Shown: positions 51,075-60,459 of the stretch, one piece after another | Layout of the letters: each line of letters opens with the position of its first letter | How positions within the stretch are numbered: position 1 is the stretch's first letter | From: Hymenobacter fodinae | GTDB lineage: Bacteria > Bacteroidota > Bacteroidia > Cytophagales > Hymenobacteraceae | Assembly: GCF_004745825.1 (NCBI RefSeq) | Contig: NZ_SRLA01000005.1 | Span: 191,106 to 255,105 of the forward strand | Length of the DNA: 64,000 nt | Direction of reading: 5' to 3' | Position numbers and translations under genes: made by a program | Notes under the pieces: model-generated | What the model was told of the DNA's origin: nothing | The model's input: the letters and a program-made list of their open reading frames with translations, nothing else | Databases searched by the model: none

Positions 51075-51716
51075 ATGCCGCATTTCACTGCCGACGACCT
51101 TGCTGGTCTGGAAAAAGTATTTCGTCTCAACCTCATCAACTCGATAACCGGCTATAAACCTGCCAATTTGGTAGGCACCGCCGCCCCCGACGGGGCCACG
51201 AATGTGGCCATAATCAGCTCGGTGGTGCATCTGGGGTCCAACCCCGCCCTCGTTGGCTTCGTGATGCGCCCCGCCAGCGTGCCCCGCCACACGTACGAGA
51301 ACATTCAGGCCACGCGCCGCTATACTATCAACCACGTGCACAGCGGCATCATGCGCGAGGCCCATTACACCTCGGCCAACTTTCCCCGCGAAGTTTCAGA
51401 ATTCGCCACCTGCGGCCTCACGCCCGAGTACCGCGACGATTTTTCGGCCCCGTACGTGCAAGGCAGCCGGATTCAGCTGGGCCTGGAGTTAGCCCAGGAG
51501 TTGCCCATTGAAATAAACGGGACAATTCTACTGATTGGCCGCGTAGTACACCTGTATCTGGCCGACGAGGTGATGCGGCCCGACGGCTCCCTGAACTTAC
51601 CCGCCGCTGACAGCATCTGCCTGTCCGGCCTCGACACCTATCACACCGCCACCGCACAGGCCCGTTACGGCTACGCCCGCCCCGACCAACCCGTGCCGGA
51701 ACTGCCCCTGGCCTAG
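51075..51716 (+). CDS. Flavin reductase family (FMN-binding split barrel) protein
   Basis: 213 residues from ATG 51075; an upstream extension to 50964 overlaps the divergent TlpA gene and is rejected. Split-barrel segments: GTAAPDGATNVAIISSVVHL, PALVGFVMRPASVPRHTYEN, RYTINHVHSG. Binds FMN and probably reduces it or a related flavin with NAD(P)H. Ends in a TAG inside the CCTAGAG sequence. Confidence 0.88.
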   Translation: MPHFTADDLAGLEKVFRLNLINSITGYKPANLVGTAAPDGATNVAIISSVVHLGSNPALVGFVMRPASVPRHTYENIQATRRYTINHVHSGIMREAHYTSANFPREVSEFATCGLTPEYRDDFSAPYVQGSRIQLGLELAQELPIEINGTILLIGRVVHLYLADEVMRPDGSLNLPAADSICLSGLDTYHTATAQARYGYARPDQPVPELPLA

Positions 51717-51761
51717 AGGCAGGGTACTTGCGCTAGGCCACCTCTCTTCACGCTTCACTCC

Positions 51762-51769
51762 TATCTTTG
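51762..51769 (+). promoter_or_regulatory. Candidate -7 element for DUF4259 gene
   Basis: TATCTTTG matches TAnnTTTG exactly and lies 26 bases before the start at 51796. No -33 TTTG at the expected spacing. Confidence 0.35.
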
Positions 51770-51795
51770 CCTGCTCACGCAGTAACCTTCTTCCT

Positions 51796-52191
51796 ATGGG
51801 CACCTCTGGCTTCCGCAATTTTGATAACGATGACGCCGCTGATTTTCTGGCCGACTTTGCCGACGACCCTAGCGAAGTGCTGCTGCTGGAAGCCCTCATT
51901 ACTGCCGCGGAGGAAGAAGGTGACTTGGATGCCGATGTAGCCGCCCAAGCGCTGGCGGCCGCCGAGATTGTAGCCGCTTGGCAAGGACAGCCCGCCCCCG
52001 ACTTTCCGGAGGACCTACGCGAGTTGGCCGACGAGTTAGACGTGAGCGACGAAGATGAGCTAACGGAGTTGGCCCGCCGCGCCGTGGCATCGGTAGTAAA
52101 TCGCTCAGAACTGTTGGAATTGTGGAAGGCCTCAAATGAGCTACCCCAGTGGCAACAAACTCAGCAAGACTTGCTGAAGCGGCTGGAATAG
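51796..52191 (+). CDS. DUF4259 domain protein
   Basis: 131 residues, acidic and Ala/Glu/Asp/Leu-rich, helical (MGTSGFRNFDNDDAADFLAD, LLLEALITAAEEEGDLDADV, AAQALAAAEIVAAW). Matches the DUF4259 pattern of FxNDxAxDxxxD. Cytoplasmic; function unknown. Confidence 0.85.
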   Translation: MGTSGFRNFDNDDAADFLADFADDPSEVLLLEALITAAEEEGDLDADVAAQALAAAEIVAAWQGQPAPDFPEDLRELADELDVSDEDELTELARRAVASVVNRSELLELWKASNELPQWQQTQQDLLKRLE

Positions 52192-52206
52192 GCCTAGAAG
52201 TAAGGG

Positions 52207-52818
52207 TCAGAATCCTACGGCGCCCAGCTTCTCCAGTTCCTCCCATACCCGGTGCACTGGCAGGCCCATTACGTTGAAGTAAGAGCCCTCTAGGCGCGTC
52301 ACGGCTACCATGCCAATCCAGTCTTGGGCGCCGTAGGCTCCGGCTTTATCCAGGGGTTGGTACTGGGTAACATAGTGCTCAATCTCGGCCAGCGATAAGG
52401 GCCGGAAATGGACGCGGGTTTGGTCAGAAAACACCACACGCCGTCCGTCGCCGGCCAGCAAACACACGCCCGTGTACACATCGTGGGCGCGGCCCTGCAG
52501 GCGCTGCAACATCCGCACGGCCTCCGTCGCATCAGCGGGTTTGTTAAGTACATCGTCCTCGAGACACACAATAGTGTCGGCCGTTAACACGAGTTCGTCT
52601 GGAGCTAGGTCGGGGGCGTAGGCAGCGGCTTTGTGCGCGGCCAGATACTCGGCCACCTCGGCCCGCACTAAGTGAGGCGGAAAATCCTCGGCTACTTCTC
52701 GCAGCCGTACCTCGTAGGCCACTCCCAGATCAGTCAGCAGTTGCCGCCGCCGGGGCGAGTTAGATGCCAGCACGAGGCGCGGCCGGGCCAGCGAAGAATT
52801 AGGAGCGGAAAGTGGCAT
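52207..52818 (-). CDS. maf: Maf-family nucleotide pyrophosphatase
   Basis: 203 residues from the ATG at 52818. Family motifs: LASNSPRRRQLL at the start, LTADTIVCLEDDVLNKP and the QYQPLDKAGAYGAQDWIG segment. Maf proteins hydrolyse non-canonical nucleoside triphosphates such as dTTP/UTP analogues. The first 20 bases overlap the end of the DUF1015 gene, implying coupled translation. Confidence 0.92.
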   Translation of the reverse strand: MPLSAPNSSLARPRLVLASNSPRRRQLLTDLGVAYEVRLREVAEDFPPHLVRAEVAEYLAAHKAAAYAPDLAPDELVLTADTIVCLEDDVLNKPADATEAVRMLQRLQGRAHDVYTGVCLLAGDGRRVVFSDQTRVHFRPLSLAEIEHYVTQYQPLDKAGAYGAQDWIGMVAVTRLEGSYFNVMGLPVHRVWEELEKLGAVGF

Positions 52819-54121
52819 AAAAAGGGTGTTCAGTTTCGGAGTCGCGGATGCTGGTAAACAGGAAGCCGCCAATGGTTTTAGGGTAGAAGAACGTGGATTT
52901 AGGTGGCATAACGGCTCCAGAATGGCACACCCGCTCCACCTCGTCCATGGTTACTTCATTGGTAATGAAGGCGGCCCGCGCCTCCCCGCGGTCCACCCGC
53001 GACAGGCACTCCGGGAAATTACGCACGTAGGCCACCCCCGTCCACTGCCGTTGCGCCTCCGGTCCCACAATGCCCAATGCTTTTTCCAGCACAAAGAAGT
53101 GGAGCACCGTTAGATCTAGGGCTTTTACTTCTGGCGTGGTAGGCCAATCGAGCAGGGCGTGGACTTCCGGCCGTAACCGGATTTTGTACACCTGCCCTTC
53201 GCCCAAGTACAAGCCAAACGCCCAGGGCTTACCAGCAATTCGCTCGGGTAAATCGTAGGGGTCGTCCAGGGTTAACACTGTAAAGTACGGCGTCAGGCGG
53301 GCCAGCAACTCGTCGGCCGACAGCCCCTCGGGCAACTCGAGTATGAGGCGGTGCGTGGGCAGAATCCGCAGGTCATCAGCAGCGGCGTTGGTGAGGTACA
53401 TCAAGTGGAAGTTCCAGGCTTCGGCGCCCGTGTAGGCCTCTCCGGCCGCTATGCGGCGGGCTTGCCGGTACGTAAGGGAACCCTCGTACCGGTGGTGCCC
53501 ATCGGCCAGAATCACTTCCCGCGCAGCCAGCACCTGCTGAAAGCGCCGAATGACGTGCACATCCTGAATGACGGCCAGCACGTCGCGGGCGCCCTGGTAA
53601 TCCTCCTCCGTCTGGTAGAGCGGGTTTTGCATGGCCTCATCCATGTACTGCTCCAATTCAAAGGCATCATCCCGGTACAGCCCGTGGGTGGCGCTGGTTT
53701 GGAACTCCATGCGGCTGAGCAGCTCGGCGCGGTCATTAACCGATGCGGGTAACGTGTTTTCGTGACGCAGTACCACATTCTCAGCCCAGTCATACGCCCG
53801 AATGTGACACATAAACCCCTTGCGGCAATACTCGCGCGAGCTCCCCGGCAGCCGGAAATACTGATAGTATACGTAGATGCCCGGCAACTCATCCTGGCGC
53901 AACACGCCCTGCTGCTGCCACTCTTGCAGGCGCTGGCGCGCGGCACCCGCGGCATCCTCACCGCGCGGCACCGACAAATGGATGCTGTTAAAGGGGTTCT
54001 GGTACAGAGCTTCCCGCTGCTTCGTAGATACTACATCGAAGAGCGGCGAAACGTACGTATCAATCTGCTGACTTAGCTCAGTGTTATAGCGCCAGCCGCG
54101 CACAGGTTGTATTTCGGCCAC
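52799..54121 (-). CDS. DUF1015 family protein
   Basis: 440 residues, normal for the family. Conserved parts: MAEIQPVRGWRYNTELSQQI, PLFDVVSTKQREALYQNPFNSIHL, ILADGHHRYEGSLTYRQ and VMPPKSTFFYPKTIGGFLFT. The ADGHHRYE motif is the family hallmark. Roles reported for homologues include serine kinase activity in archaea, but residue conservation here does not settle this. Operon with maf. Confidence 0.9.
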   Translation of the reverse strand: MAEIQPVRGWRYNTELSQQIDTYVSPLFDVVSTKQREALYQNPFNSIHLSVPRGEDAAGAARQRLQEWQQQGVLRQDELPGIYVYYQYFRLPGSSREYCRKGFMCHIRAYDWAENVVLRHENTLPASVNDRAELLSRMEFQTSATHGLYRDDAFELEQYMDEAMQNPLYQTEEDYQGARDVLAVIQDVHVIRRFQQVLAAREVILADGHHRYEGSLTYRQARRIAAGEAYTGAEAWNFHLMYLTNAAADDLRILPTHRLILELPEGLSADELLARLTPYFTVLTLDDPYDLPERIAGKPWAFGLYLGEGQVYKIRLRPEVHALLDWPTTPEVKALDLTVLHFFVLEKALGIVGPEAQRQWTGVAYVRNFPECLSRVDRGEARAAFITNEVTMDEVERVCHSGAVMPPKSTFFYPKTIGGFLFTSIRDSETEHPFYATFRS

Positions 54122-54157
54122 GTAAAGAGGGTCGTAAGGTGAAGGGAGAAAAGCAGT

Positions 54158-54171
54158 GGCCTAGCTAGGCC
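54158..54171. repeat. Perfect 14-bp palindrome GGCCTAG-CTAGGCC
   Basis: A compact member of the CTAGGCC family in the spacer between the DUF1015 gene and pdxH. Confidence 0.85.
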
Positions 54172-54182
54172 TGGTGCCTTCC

Positions 54183-54833
54183 TCAAGGTGCCAGGCGCGA
54201 GACACTCCAGCTTTCTCCCTGCCGCTCATACACAATTCGGTCGTGCAGGCGACTAGGCCGGCCCTGCCAGAATTCGATGCGCTGCGGACGTAGAATATAG
54301 CCTCCCCAGTGTGGAGGGCGCGGCAAGGGCTCCTGCCCGGCAAAGCGCGCTTCCACATCGTGCTCGCGCTGCTCCAACTCCTCCCGGCTCTGAATAGGCT
54401 GGCTTTGCGGCGACGCCCAGGCCCCGATCTGACTAGCCCGGGGCCGGCTTTGAAAATACTCTGTTGACAGTGCTTCGGGAGCTTTTTCTACGCGGCCTTC
54501 CACGCGCACCTGCCGCTCCAGCGCAGGCCAGAAAAACGTCATGGCCGCCAACGCGCCGGTGGCCAGCTCCTGACCCTTGCGCGAATCATAATTAGTAAAG
54601 AACAGGAAGCCCGCGTCATCAGGCAGGCCCTTGAGCAGGACTACCCGGGCAGAAGGCTGCCCGGCTTCACTAACCGTTGCTAGTGTGAGGGCCGTGGGCT
54701 CATCTACCTGGGCGCTGAGAGCCTCATCCAGCCAGGCCCGAAACTGGCGCACGGCGTTCGGCTGCACATCGGCCTCAGTAAGCGTACGTTGCGCATACGT
54801 TTTGCGTAAATCAGCAAGCTGGGGGTCAATCAT
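54183..54833 (-). CDS. pdxH: Pyridoxamine 5'-phosphate oxidase
   Basis: 216 residues from ATG 54833 (MIDPQLADLRKTYAQRTLTE); a GTG two codons upstream is less likely. FMN-binding split barrel with VVLLKGLPDDAGFLFFTNYDSRKG-type region (beginning RVVLLKGL), SRPRASQIGAWASPQSQ, and the C-terminal RIEFWQGRPSRLHDRI and RLAP end. Oxidises PNP or PMP to pyridoxal phosphate. Confidence 0.95.
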   Translation of the reverse strand: MIDPQLADLRKTYAQRTLTEADVQPNAVRQFRAWLDEALSAQVDEPTALTLATVSEAGQPSARVVLLKGLPDDAGFLFFTNYDSRKGQELATGALAAMTFFWPALERQVRVEGRVEKAPEALSTEYFQSRPRASQIGAWASPQSQPIQSREELEQREHDVEARFAGQEPLPRPPHWGGYILRPQRIEFWQGRPSRLHDRIVYERQGESWSVSRLAP

Positions 54834-54889
54834 ACACACAACTGATCAGAGGGGTGGAAGCAATCTAAAATAAGCCCGCAAGCCGGGCC

Positions 54890-54994
54890 GCTAGGCCACT
54901 GGTTGGCTCAACAACTGGGGCAAAAATACGCGTCGGGAGCAAAGTACCCGCGCAATTAGGGCCTCAGCCAGCTTGAGCCAACCAGTGGCCTAGC
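54890..54994. repeat. 22-bp perfect inverted repeat around 61 bases
   Basis: Arm 54890-54911 (GCTAGGCCACTGGTTGGCTC, then AA) is the exact complement of 54973-54994. The CTAGGCC motif lies at the outer end of each arm. It sits between the divergent pdxH and yqgE genes and contains no coding sequence. Confidence 0.8.
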
Positions 54995-55178
54995 CGCAAG
55001 GTAGTGCAATAACACCGGCAAACGGAACCTGTGCCCCCCTGCCCAACGTAATCCCCAAAGAATACTGCCCTACGTAGGCCTGTCGGGAAGAAACGCCCAA
55101 AATACCCGTCTTTTTCCGTACTTTCTGTTCCTGCTCCTCGTTCCCCTCTACCTTCCTTCCAACCAATCACCTTCTCTG

Positions 55179-55745
55179 ATGCCACGCATTCGATCTGGTA
55201 GTCTGCTTATTTCTCAGCCCTTCCTCGGCGACCCTAACTTCGAGCGAACTGTAGTGCTCATCTGCAGCCACTCCGAAGAAGAAGGCTCATTTGGCTTGGT
55301 GCTCAACCGGCCGGCTTCGTTGCAGCTCGGCGATGTGCTGGAGCTACCCGGGGGCGATGCGCTGCCGCTGTCCCGCATTCCGTTAGGCCTGGGGGGGCCA
55401 GTCCAGCCCGACACGCTGCACTACTTACACCGGCATGCCAACTTGCCAAACGCCGTGGCGCTAGGCCAGGACGTGTACTGGGGAGGTGATTTTCGCCAGC
55501 TGATTGACGAGCTGCAATCAGCTTCGACACCAGAGGAAGATGTGCGTATGTACGTAGGCTACTCAGGCTGGACGGCGGGCCAACTGGCCGAGGAAGTGAA
55601 GGAAAATGTTTGGATTGTGCACCCCAATGCTGCTGGTAAAGTATTTACTTTGGATAACGATGCCTTCTGGCAGTCGATTTTGCGTGAAAAAGGGGGCCGC
55701 TTCCGTATGTTGTCCAACTACCCCACAGACCCACGTCTGAACTAA
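55179..55745 (+). CDS. YqgE/AlgH family protein
   Basis: 188 residues. SGSLLISQPFLGDPNFERTV, GSFGLVLNRPASLQLGDVL, LGLGGPVQPDTLHYLHR and the final RMLSNYPTDPRLN match DUF179/UPF0301. Cytoplasmic protein of unknown biochemical role, conserved across bacteria. The DUF349 gene follows after 43 bases. Confidence 0.93.
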   Translation: MPRIRSGSLLISQPFLGDPNFERTVVLICSHSEEEGSFGLVLNRPASLQLGDVLELPGGDALPLSRIPLGLGGPVQPDTLHYLHRHANLPNAVALGQDVYWGGDFRQLIDELQSASTPEEDVRMYVGYSGWTAGQLAEEVKENVWIVHPNAAGKVFTLDNDAFWQSILREKGGRFRMLSNYPTDPRLN

Positions 55746-55788
55746 TCGCGCCCACTGCCCGCCTTCGGGCCTATCTCCTTTGAACCTT

Positions 55789-58098
55789 ATGCTACCTGAA
55801 AACGATAACACCGCCCCTTCCAACGCCAACGAGGCTTCTGAATCGCCAATGAGCATTCTGGAGCGTCGCCTGGCCGAAATCAATGCCAAGCAGGATCCGG
55901 CAAACGAAACTACTACTCCCCCCGCCGAGTCCTCTGGTGCGGTAAACAATGCGCCGGCCTCTCCTGTAGCCCCCGAAGACATAACGGAGCGGCCGAACGA
56001 GGGAGTACCTTCGGTAGCACCCGGACCTAGCGGAGCGGGTACCGCAGAAGTACCCGCCTCGCCCGAAGCCGAGGCCGCAGCAGAATCAGCCACTCACATT
56101 CCCTCGCAAGTACCTGGCGTTGCGCATTCGGCCGGGGAGGCCCGTGCTCTAGCTCATTACGGCACTACTGAACCCGGCGCAGCCCCTGCTGAATCTGAAA
56201 CCAGTAGTTCATCTGCCGCAACAGATAGCCCCGAGGATCCGCACGTGAAACCAGTCGTGGATGTTACACCCGGACAAAACCTGGACGCGGCCCTGGAACA
56301 AGCCCCCTCCGTAGCTTCCCTGCACACCTCCTCCGATGCCGCTGCCACGGAAGAAGATGAAGAATACGTACCAGATGCAACGGCCCCAGACTTTGCCAGC
56401 CTCGACCTGACCGCACAAACCAGCTATCTGCACTCCCTGTTACAGCGGCCAGATGCTCGTCAGAACCGTAAGCAAATTTTTGACCTGTACCGCCAGTACG
56501 ACGCTTCAATTCAAGCCGACCGCGCCGCGGCCCGGCAGCAGTCAACGGAGACTTCAGGTAACGACGACTTTGCGTACGCAGGCCCCGCCGGACACCAAGA
56601 GCTGACCAAAGCATACCAGGAGTTTAGGGATAGTCGCGTCCGCGACGCCAAAGCCGAGGACGAGCAGCGGGCGAAGAACCTAGCTCACAAGCAATACCTG
56701 CTTTCTCAGCTCCGCCAACTAGTCGAGTCCGCAGAAACCAAGGACAGCTCTGCTCGCATCAAGGCTCTTCAAAATGATTGGAAAGCCACAGGCCCCGTTC
56801 CTCAAAAGGACACGCAGGAGTTGTGGAACAGCTACCACGCACTACTAGATATCTTCTATAACAACCGCGGACTGTTCTTCGAAATGAAAGAACTCGACCG
56901 CCGTCGTAATCAAGAAGCTAAAGAGGGACTTATTACGCGGGCCGAGGCATTACAGCAGCAGCCTAGCATTAATAAGGCTCTGCAAGAGCTTCGTCAGCTC
57001 CATGAAGAATGGAAACACATCGGCCCCGTGCCGAACGAGCAGCGCGAGGCCTTATGGCAGCGTTTTTTGCAGGCATCAGAAAAGGTTCACGACCGGAAAA
57101 AGGAATTTCTTTCTACGCGTTCCGCTCAGGAAAATGCGAATCTGGAGCGGAAAACTGCTCTTTTAGCTCAACTACAACCTTTCGGTGAGTTCCAAACGGA
57201 GCGGGTAAATGAGTGGCGCTCTAAAACCGATGAGTTGCAGAAGCTGAAGGAAGAATGGGATGCGGCAGGGCTAGTTCCTCGGGAGAAAGCCGAGCAGATG
57301 AACAAGCAGTTCTGGGGGGCTTACAAAGGCTTTTTCCAGCGCAAAAACCAGTTCTTTAAAGCGCTTGACGAGGAGAAGAACACCAATTTAAAGCGTAAGC
57401 TCGACCTATGCGAGCAAGCCGAAGCGGCACTGCAAAATCCAAACTGGGAGGAAGCACGAGAAATCGTGATTCGTCTGCAGAAAGAATGGAAGCTCATTGG
57501 CCGGGTACCCGAGAAACAGTCGGATAAAGTGTGGAACCGCTTCCGCACTGCCTGCGACACCTTCTTTGACCGGAAGAAGGAAGAAGTAAAACAGCGTGAA
57601 CAGCAAGTTCAGCAAGCAAGTCGGGAGCAGCTTCAGCACCTAGATAAGGTAGCGGAAGCGGTTGCTGCCCTCTCAGCAGATACTCCAGGTACGGTAGAAG
57701 GCTTCCGTCAACACGTAAATGAGTGGCGTCAGTTTGACACCGGATCCTCGCGCGGTAATGAGCGCAGCGAGGATAAGTTTCAAGCCCTAATGGCTAAATA
57801 CCTAGATGCGGTTCCTGGTTTGTCCTACGCAGAACGCACGGAGTTGCTGTTCAACCTACAAATTGAGCGCTTGAAGTCTGCTCCCGATGCCCAGCAGCAG
57901 CTTTACAAAAAAGAGCAATTACTGCGGCGAGAAATTAACGAGCTAGAAAATGACATTTCAACTCTTAAAACTAACCTAGAGTTTTTTGCTCGTTCTAAAA
58001 ACGCCGGGCAACTCCGGGAGGAGTACCAAGGTCGCATTGATGAAGCACAAACGCGAATTGACATTTTAAAAAAACAGTTGCGCCAAGTACGCAGCTAA
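55789..58098 (+). CDS. DUF349 repeat protein
   Basis: 769 residues from ATG 55789. The first 200 residues are acidic and S/A/P/E-rich, probably disordered. After that come at least four DUF349 repeats, each with the pattern W-x-x-x-G-x-VP followed by an F-x-x-R-K helix (KATGPVPQKDTQELWNSYHA, KHIGPVPNEQREALWQRF, DAAGLVPREKAEQMNKQF, KLIGRVPEKQSDKVWNRF) and a degenerate fifth. A coiled-coil ends the protein (EINELENDISTLKTNLEFF). Probably an all-helical nucleic acid or ribosome-associated scaffold; role not known. Confidence 0.9.
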   Translation: MLPENDNTAPSNANEASESPMSILERRLAEINAKQDPANETTTPPAESSGAVNNAPASPVAPEDITERPNEGVPSVAPGPSGAGTAEVPASPEAEAAAESATHIPSQVPGVAHSAGEARALAHYGTTEPGAAPAESETSSSSAATDSPEDPHVKPVVDVTPGQNLDAALEQAPSVASLHTSSDAAATEEDEEYVPDATAPDFASLDLTAQTSYLHSLLQRPDARQNRKQIFDLYRQYDASIQADRAAARQQSTETSGNDDFAYAGPAGHQELTKAYQEFRDSRVRDAKAEDEQRAKNLAHKQYLLSQLRQLVESAETKDSSARIKALQNDWKATGPVPQKDTQELWNSYHALLDIFYNNRGLFFEMKELDRRRNQEAKEGLITRAEALQQQPSINKALQELRQLHEEWKHIGPVPNEQREALWQRFLQASEKVHDRKKEFLSTRSAQENANLERKTALLAQLQPFGEFQTERVNEWRSKTDELQKLKEEWDAAGLVPREKAEQMNKQFWGAYKGFFQRKNQFFKALDEEKNTNLKRKLDLCEQAEAALQNPNWEEAREIVIRLQKEWKLIGRVPEKQSDKVWNRFRTACDTFFDRKKEEVKQREQQVQQASREQLQHLDKVAEAVAALSADTPGTVEGFRQHVNEWRQFDTGSSRGNERSEDKFQALMAKYLDAVPGLSYAERTELLFNLQIERLKSAPDAQQQLYKKEQLLRREINELENDISTLKTNLEFFARSKNAGQLREEYQGRIDEAQTRIDILKKQLRQVRS

Positions 58099-58121
58099 GC
58101 TAAATACTACCCGTCTTCGAA

Positions 58122-58155
58122 GAGCCCGGCTGAAGCATTTGTTTCAGCCGGGCTC
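58122..58155 (+). terminator. Terminator after the DUF349 gene
   Basis: 13-bp stem GAGCCCGGCTGAA (58122-58134) with TTCAGCCGGGCTC (58143-58155), followed by CCTATTTTAAG. The 200 bases to the tRNA are AT-rich without a gene. Confidence 0.9.
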
Positions 58156-58358
58156 CCTATTTTAAGCTATACCCATCATCCAACAAGACCTATATGTTGC
58201 AGCAACACTAAAAAAATTTCACATTCTAGCTTAAACACACATTACAGATAATCAGAATCTTCCAACATGCACAGTACTTAAAGCATCTGAACAGGCTCAT
58301 TTTTTTCGAAATCAAATTTGACAATATCATTTCCGTACGTAGTTTTGCACCACTTAAC

Positions 58359-58431
<73 letters not shown>

Positions 58432-58443
58432 CATAGGTAAAAT

Positions 58444-58480
58444 AACGCCTTGTAAATCAATGATTTGCAAGGCGTTTTTT
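58444..58480 (+). terminator. Terminator after tRNA-Thr
   Basis: 16-bp stem AACGCCTTGTAAATCA (58444-58459) with TGATTTGCAAGGCGTT (58461-58476), one G-T pair, followed by TTTT. Confidence 0.9.
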
Positions 58481-58481
58481 A

Positions 58482-58504
58482 TTGGTGTGCCCGTTGGTGT
58501 GCCC
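58482..58504. repeat. Tandem 12-base repeat beside tRNA-Thr
   Basis: TTGGTGTGCCC occurs at 58482-58492 and 58494-58504, a 12-base period, just beyond the tRNA terminator. Directly repeated short sites next to a tRNA 3' end are typical of integrase arm sites, so this may be part of an attachment region; not proven. Confidence 0.4.
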
Positions 58505-58639
58505 TTTTTCCGTTCCCCCTCCCCTATTACGTGCGAATCAGGTGTTGAAGCTGGCGAATTAATAGTCCCTGCTTGGCTCTCATTACCGGTGGCAGAAAGG
58601 TACATTACCTACTAATTTCTCAAGGCTTACCTAACCTGC

Positions 58640-59893
58640 ATGCCGCTTACCCCTACTCGTCTGGCACCTTCGTTCACAGCCAAGTCTCTAGACCTTAATC
58701 TAGAGGCTCTCCGTGGCTTTGCGGCGCTAGTGGTCGTCTGGTATCACATCATTCTTTTCGGCCACTTCATTGACCCTCACTTTCAGCCCGAAGGCATCTG
58801 GGTGTATCTAGCACCCGGACATGAGAGCGTGCTAATCTTCTTCGTACTGAGCGGCTACGTCATTGCTCTAAACACTAGGGAGCCACTTACCCGAGCAACG
58901 ATACCAACGTATCTAAAAAAGCGGTTTGTTCGGATTTACCCGATCTACTTAATCAGCATACTGATCGCCCTACTGCTTGCAAAGCAGGCCTATCCAGGGT
59001 GGACTATATTCAGTCACCTCCTACTGCTGCAGGGAATGACATCTGAGCTTATTAGCCAGAACTCTCCTGCATGGTCCTTACACTATGAAGTGCTGTTTTA
59101 CTTATTATTCATTCCTCTTTCATACTTCCGTCTCAATGCACTGCTGGTAACAGCCTTGTGTCTACTAACTGGGCTTATAAATAGCCTGCTGGGCACAGCG
59201 CCTCAACTAACCTCGTACCTGTACGGCTTCACGTTTTGGATGGTGGGGGTGGTGCTGGCCAGATACATGCCGCACAAGACACAACCTCACCCTGGCCAGA
59301 TGCTGAGCCTGATGTTTCTCTGGCTGGCGCTACCGATGTTCAATCTGCTGGAAGTGGTAATAAGCAAAGTTATCCAAGTAACAGAGGGGAAGCTGATTTA
59401 TCCGGATAGCGTATTCTGGCTTGACCGGATTATTAAATTGGCCGACTTTTCGTGGCTACCCTACGCACTGTTGACCATTATCATTTTCACATCCAAGGAC
59501 TTTTTAGGCCGCAAACCACTTACCTGGTTGCTACTGGCATTGCCAGCCTATAAATTCAAATACTTATTCCAGGACCGTGCTCACATAGACTTTGGCTATT
59601 GGGCATTTCCCGTACTGTTTTATTGGGCGGCCGTGTTTTGCTATGTATTTCAGAACCAGCTGCGGCGCATATCCAGTAGATTCATCAACTGGTTATCGGC
59701 AACCGGAGCTATTTCCTATGGCATCTACATTATTCACTTCCCTGTGATGCACGCTTTCCAGTGCTTGGAAATGTTTAGTGGTAGCGCCCAAACCTTCTGG
59801 GTACGTACGGTTTTGTTTTTCATCGTTACGGTGATCCTAGCCTACATACTGGAAAAAATAATTCAACCACGCATTAAACAACTATTTAAATGA
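58640..59893 (+). CDS. Acyltransferase-3 family (OafA/YrhL-like) membrane protein
   Basis: 417 residues with about ten membrane helices. LEALRGFAALVVVWYHIILF carries the R-G-x-A-A and catalytic His pattern; PAWSLHYEVLFYLLF and SYGIYIIHFPVMHAF are the further conserved regions. The family O-acylates LPS, exopolysaccharide or other surface glycans. Its last 12 bases overlap the end of the convergent phage-like gene. Located between the tRNA and a phage lysis module, it may be a lysogenic-conversion gene. Confidence 0.88.
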   Translation: MPLTPTRLAPSFTAKSLDLNLEALRGFAALVVVWYHIILFGHFIDPHFQPEGIWVYLAPGHESVLIFFVLSGYVIALNTREPLTRATIPTYLKKRFVRIYPIYLISILIALLLAKQAYPGWTIFSHLLLLQGMTSELISQNSPAWSLHYEVLFYLLFIPLSYFRLNALLVTALCLLTGLINSLLGTAPQLTSYLYGFTFWMVGVVLARYMPHKTQPHPGQMLSLMFLWLALPMFNLLEVVISKVIQVTEGKLIYPDSVFWLDRIIKLADFSWLPYALLTIIIFTSKDFLGRKPLTWLLLALPAYKFKYLFQDRAHIDFGYWAFPVLFYWAAVFCYVFQNQLRRISSRFINWLSATGAISYGIYIIHFPVMHAFQCLEMFSGSAQTFWVRTVLFFIVTVILAYILEKIIQPRIKQLFK

Positions 59894-60457
59894 CCCAATT
59901 GAGGCGGCCTGACTACGTAGCACCCAGCCACCGCCTACACTGACTAGCACCAGCACGACAAACACATACCAGGGGGTACCGGCTTTATTAGTGCTGACAC
60001 TAAGCGTATTGTTCTTGCCAATGCCCGCGGCCCCACCATCGGCGCCGGCTTCTCGGTTATCGGTGGCCTTGTTGCCGGGCCCTACCTGCACTGGGGCTTC
60101 TGTCTTAGTTGGCACGGCTGCCGTGTTGCCTGTTCCCTGCTGCAGGATAATGGTGCTGTTCTTAATCTTCTGCTTGCCTGAGCGCTTGCCTAGGCCTAGA
60201 AAGCCTGTGCCCTTAGGCTGGCTAGCCTGTACCATGGGCACCTGATTAGCGTAGTTCACAGCCTTGTACGGCTGGTCACGCACGTACTGGCTTGTATCCT
60301 CCGAGCTTGCTACTGACAGGCTGTCGCTTGCTACATTTTTGGAGGAAGCGCAACTGCTCAGACCAATTGTCATACCTAGGCCGAAGCCTAGTAGAAGGAT
60401 GCCCGCCACGATCAGCAGCAGCAAACGGCCATAGCCATTTAGTTTAGGAGTACCCAC
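59882..60457 (-). CDS. Two-anchor envelope protein, candidate u-spanin
   Basis: 191 residues, GTG start at 60457. The N-terminal hydrophobic segment LLLLIVAGILLLGFGLGM ends in a lipobox-like L-S-S-C (about residues 33-36). The middle is hydrophilic, Gln/Lys/Thr-rich (KQKIKNSTIILQQGTGNT). A C-terminal membrane helix follows (WYVFVVLVLVSVGGGWVL). A lipoprotein signal plus C-terminal membrane helix is the layout of unimolecular spanins, which join inner and outer membranes during lysis. It lies directly after the endolysin gene (2-base gap), as expected. Function is inferred from layout and position. Confidence 0.55.
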   Translation of the reverse strand: MGTPKLNGYGRLLLLIVAGILLLGFGLGMTIGLSSCASSKNVASDSLSVASSEDTSQYVRDQPYKAVNYANQVPMVQASQPKGTGFLGLGKRSGKQKIKNSTIILQQGTGNTAAVPTKTEAPVQVGPGNKATDNREAGADGGAAGIGKNNTLSVSTNKAGTPWYVFVVLVLVSVGGGWVLRSQAASIGSFK

Positions 60458-60459
60458 TG

